A stretch of DNA of 6,128 bases from Candidatus Hydrogenedentota bacterium (GTDB lineage Bacteria > Spirochaetota > Leptospiria > Turneriellales > J094), in the NCBI GenBank assembly GCA_003695005.1, contig RFJE01000176.1:1-6128 (forward strand), in the 5' to 3' direction. The notes beneath the pieces were generated by a model. The model ran no database searches. It was not told the origin of the DNA and worked only from the letters and a program-made list of their open reading frames with translations. Position numbers and translations under genes: made by a program. Of this stretch, positions 5,894-6,128 are shown one piece after another (the first letter of the stretch is position 1; every line of letters begins with the position of its first letter).

Positions 5894-6055
5894 CCGCTCG
5901 GGGGGTGCCGGAGAATCCCGCAGCGAGCGCACGGCCGCACGGAGTAAGGACGCTCGTTTCCACCCATAGAAGTCATAAGCTATTATTGAGAATTACAAAA
6001 TTTTATTTATCTTGCGCGAGCGTCCGCGGATTCGAAGGCAGGGGGGTGTCCCCCC
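5894..6055 (+). repeat. Structured G-rich repeat, copy R2
   Basis: This is the second copy of the element at 210-374, in the same direction and about 5.7 kb away. P1 is CGCTCG (5895-5900) with CGAGCG (5924-5929). P2 is a perfect 9-bp GGACGCTCG (5948-5956) with CGAGCGTCC (6017-6025). The pseudoknot-type pair is GAATCC(C)GC (5913-5921) with GCGGATTC (6026-6033), whose 3' arm directly abuts P2, so the helices could stack. The terminal hairpin is six G (6041-6046), TGT, six C (6050-6055). TGCC (5906-5909) also matches GGCA (6037-6040). Compared with R1, pair 213:245 C-G becomes 5896:5928 G-C and pair 270:338 T-A becomes 5953:6020 C-G. No transposase or flanking target duplication is visible. The readable peptide (GVPENPA, ARP) resembles that of R1, but the copies differ by one base between anchors, which argues against coding. 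Confidence 0.8.
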
Positions 6056-6128
6056 TCCTAAATATAGGGAATAATGAAACGCTTACTGTGCTTGACTTAC
6101 TATTTCTTTTAAGTAAGTAGGTCTATGA
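6056..6128. other. Non-coding tail after R2
   Basis: I see no gene start I can defend. An ATG at 6074 closes after 12 codons. ACTTACT (6095-6101) and AGTAAGT (6112-6118) form a 7-bp dyad with a 10-base spacer, and CTTACT also occurs at 6082-6087. A TTGACT (6092-6097) resembles a -35 box, but no good -10 follows at normal spacing. An operator and promoter for a forward gene starting at or beyond the window edge is possible. Confidence 0.25.

Noticed and set aside
5763..5963. 66-codon reverse open frame over the dyad and R2
   Set aside because: Composition follows the hairpin and repeat sequence; nothing protein-like, and it lacks a start signal.
5866..6120. 84-codon forward open frame over R2
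   Set aside because: It has the same repeat-derived peptide (GVPENPA, ARP) as R1 and then diverges by frame; no ribosome-binding site or family recognised.

Overview
The window reads as an ordinary chromosomal segment of a low-to-moderate-GC Gram-negative bacterium. My best guess is a Leptospira-related spirochaete. This rests on recall of family resemblance, not a search: the lipoprotein-type DUF1318/YdbL protein with an N-terminal PPVTLTGNKTAIEKQ stretch, relaxed spirochaete-style lipoboxes on two genes, and an IleRS opening (NPYSETIFLPKTSFPMRA) that looks leptospiral. A Bacteroidota-like source is the main alternative, because the first gene belongs to a family I mostly associate with that phylum.

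Layout. Positions 1-209 are non-coding with small stem-loops. Positions 210-374 hold the first copy (R1) of a G-rich, structured, about 165-bp repeat. Two forward genes follow, 44 bp apart and probably co-transcribed: a Sec-exported protein of unknown function (461-1390) and a probable DUF1318/YdbL-family lipoprotein (1435-2118). They meet ileS (2120-4876, reverse) tail to tail with one base between the stop codons. Upstream of ileS lies a 194-bp gap with a strong hairpin and T-run oriented for forward transcripts (5004-5039), although no recognised forward gene precedes it. Next is msrA (5071-5709, reverse), a methionine sulfoxide reductase with a lipoprotein-like leader and an internal Met preceded by a strong Shine-Dalgarno. 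A 13-bp perfect dyad (5767-5802) lies upstream of msrA. The second repeat copy (R2, 5894-6055) lies in the same orientation as R1 and is followed by 73 bp without a recognisable gene.

How the genes relate. IleRS charges tRNA-Ile in the cytoplasm. The exported MsrA would repair oxidised methionine in envelope proteins. The two forward genes look like envelope proteins of unknown role. I see no single pathway joining them, and no transposase, phage gene, CRISPR array, tRNA or rRNA.

The most interesting item is the R1/R2 repeat pair. Two conserved blocks (35/37 and 40/43 identical) surround a diverged AT-rich centre. Two predicted helices each show a fully compensatory base-pair exchange between copies. 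A further long-range pairing from a hairpin loop to a downstream segment would make a pseudoknot. The copies differ by one net base between conserved anchors, so the similar peptides readable across them are not maintained in frame. This fits a dispersed element selected, at least ancestrally, as folded RNA or single-stranded DNA.
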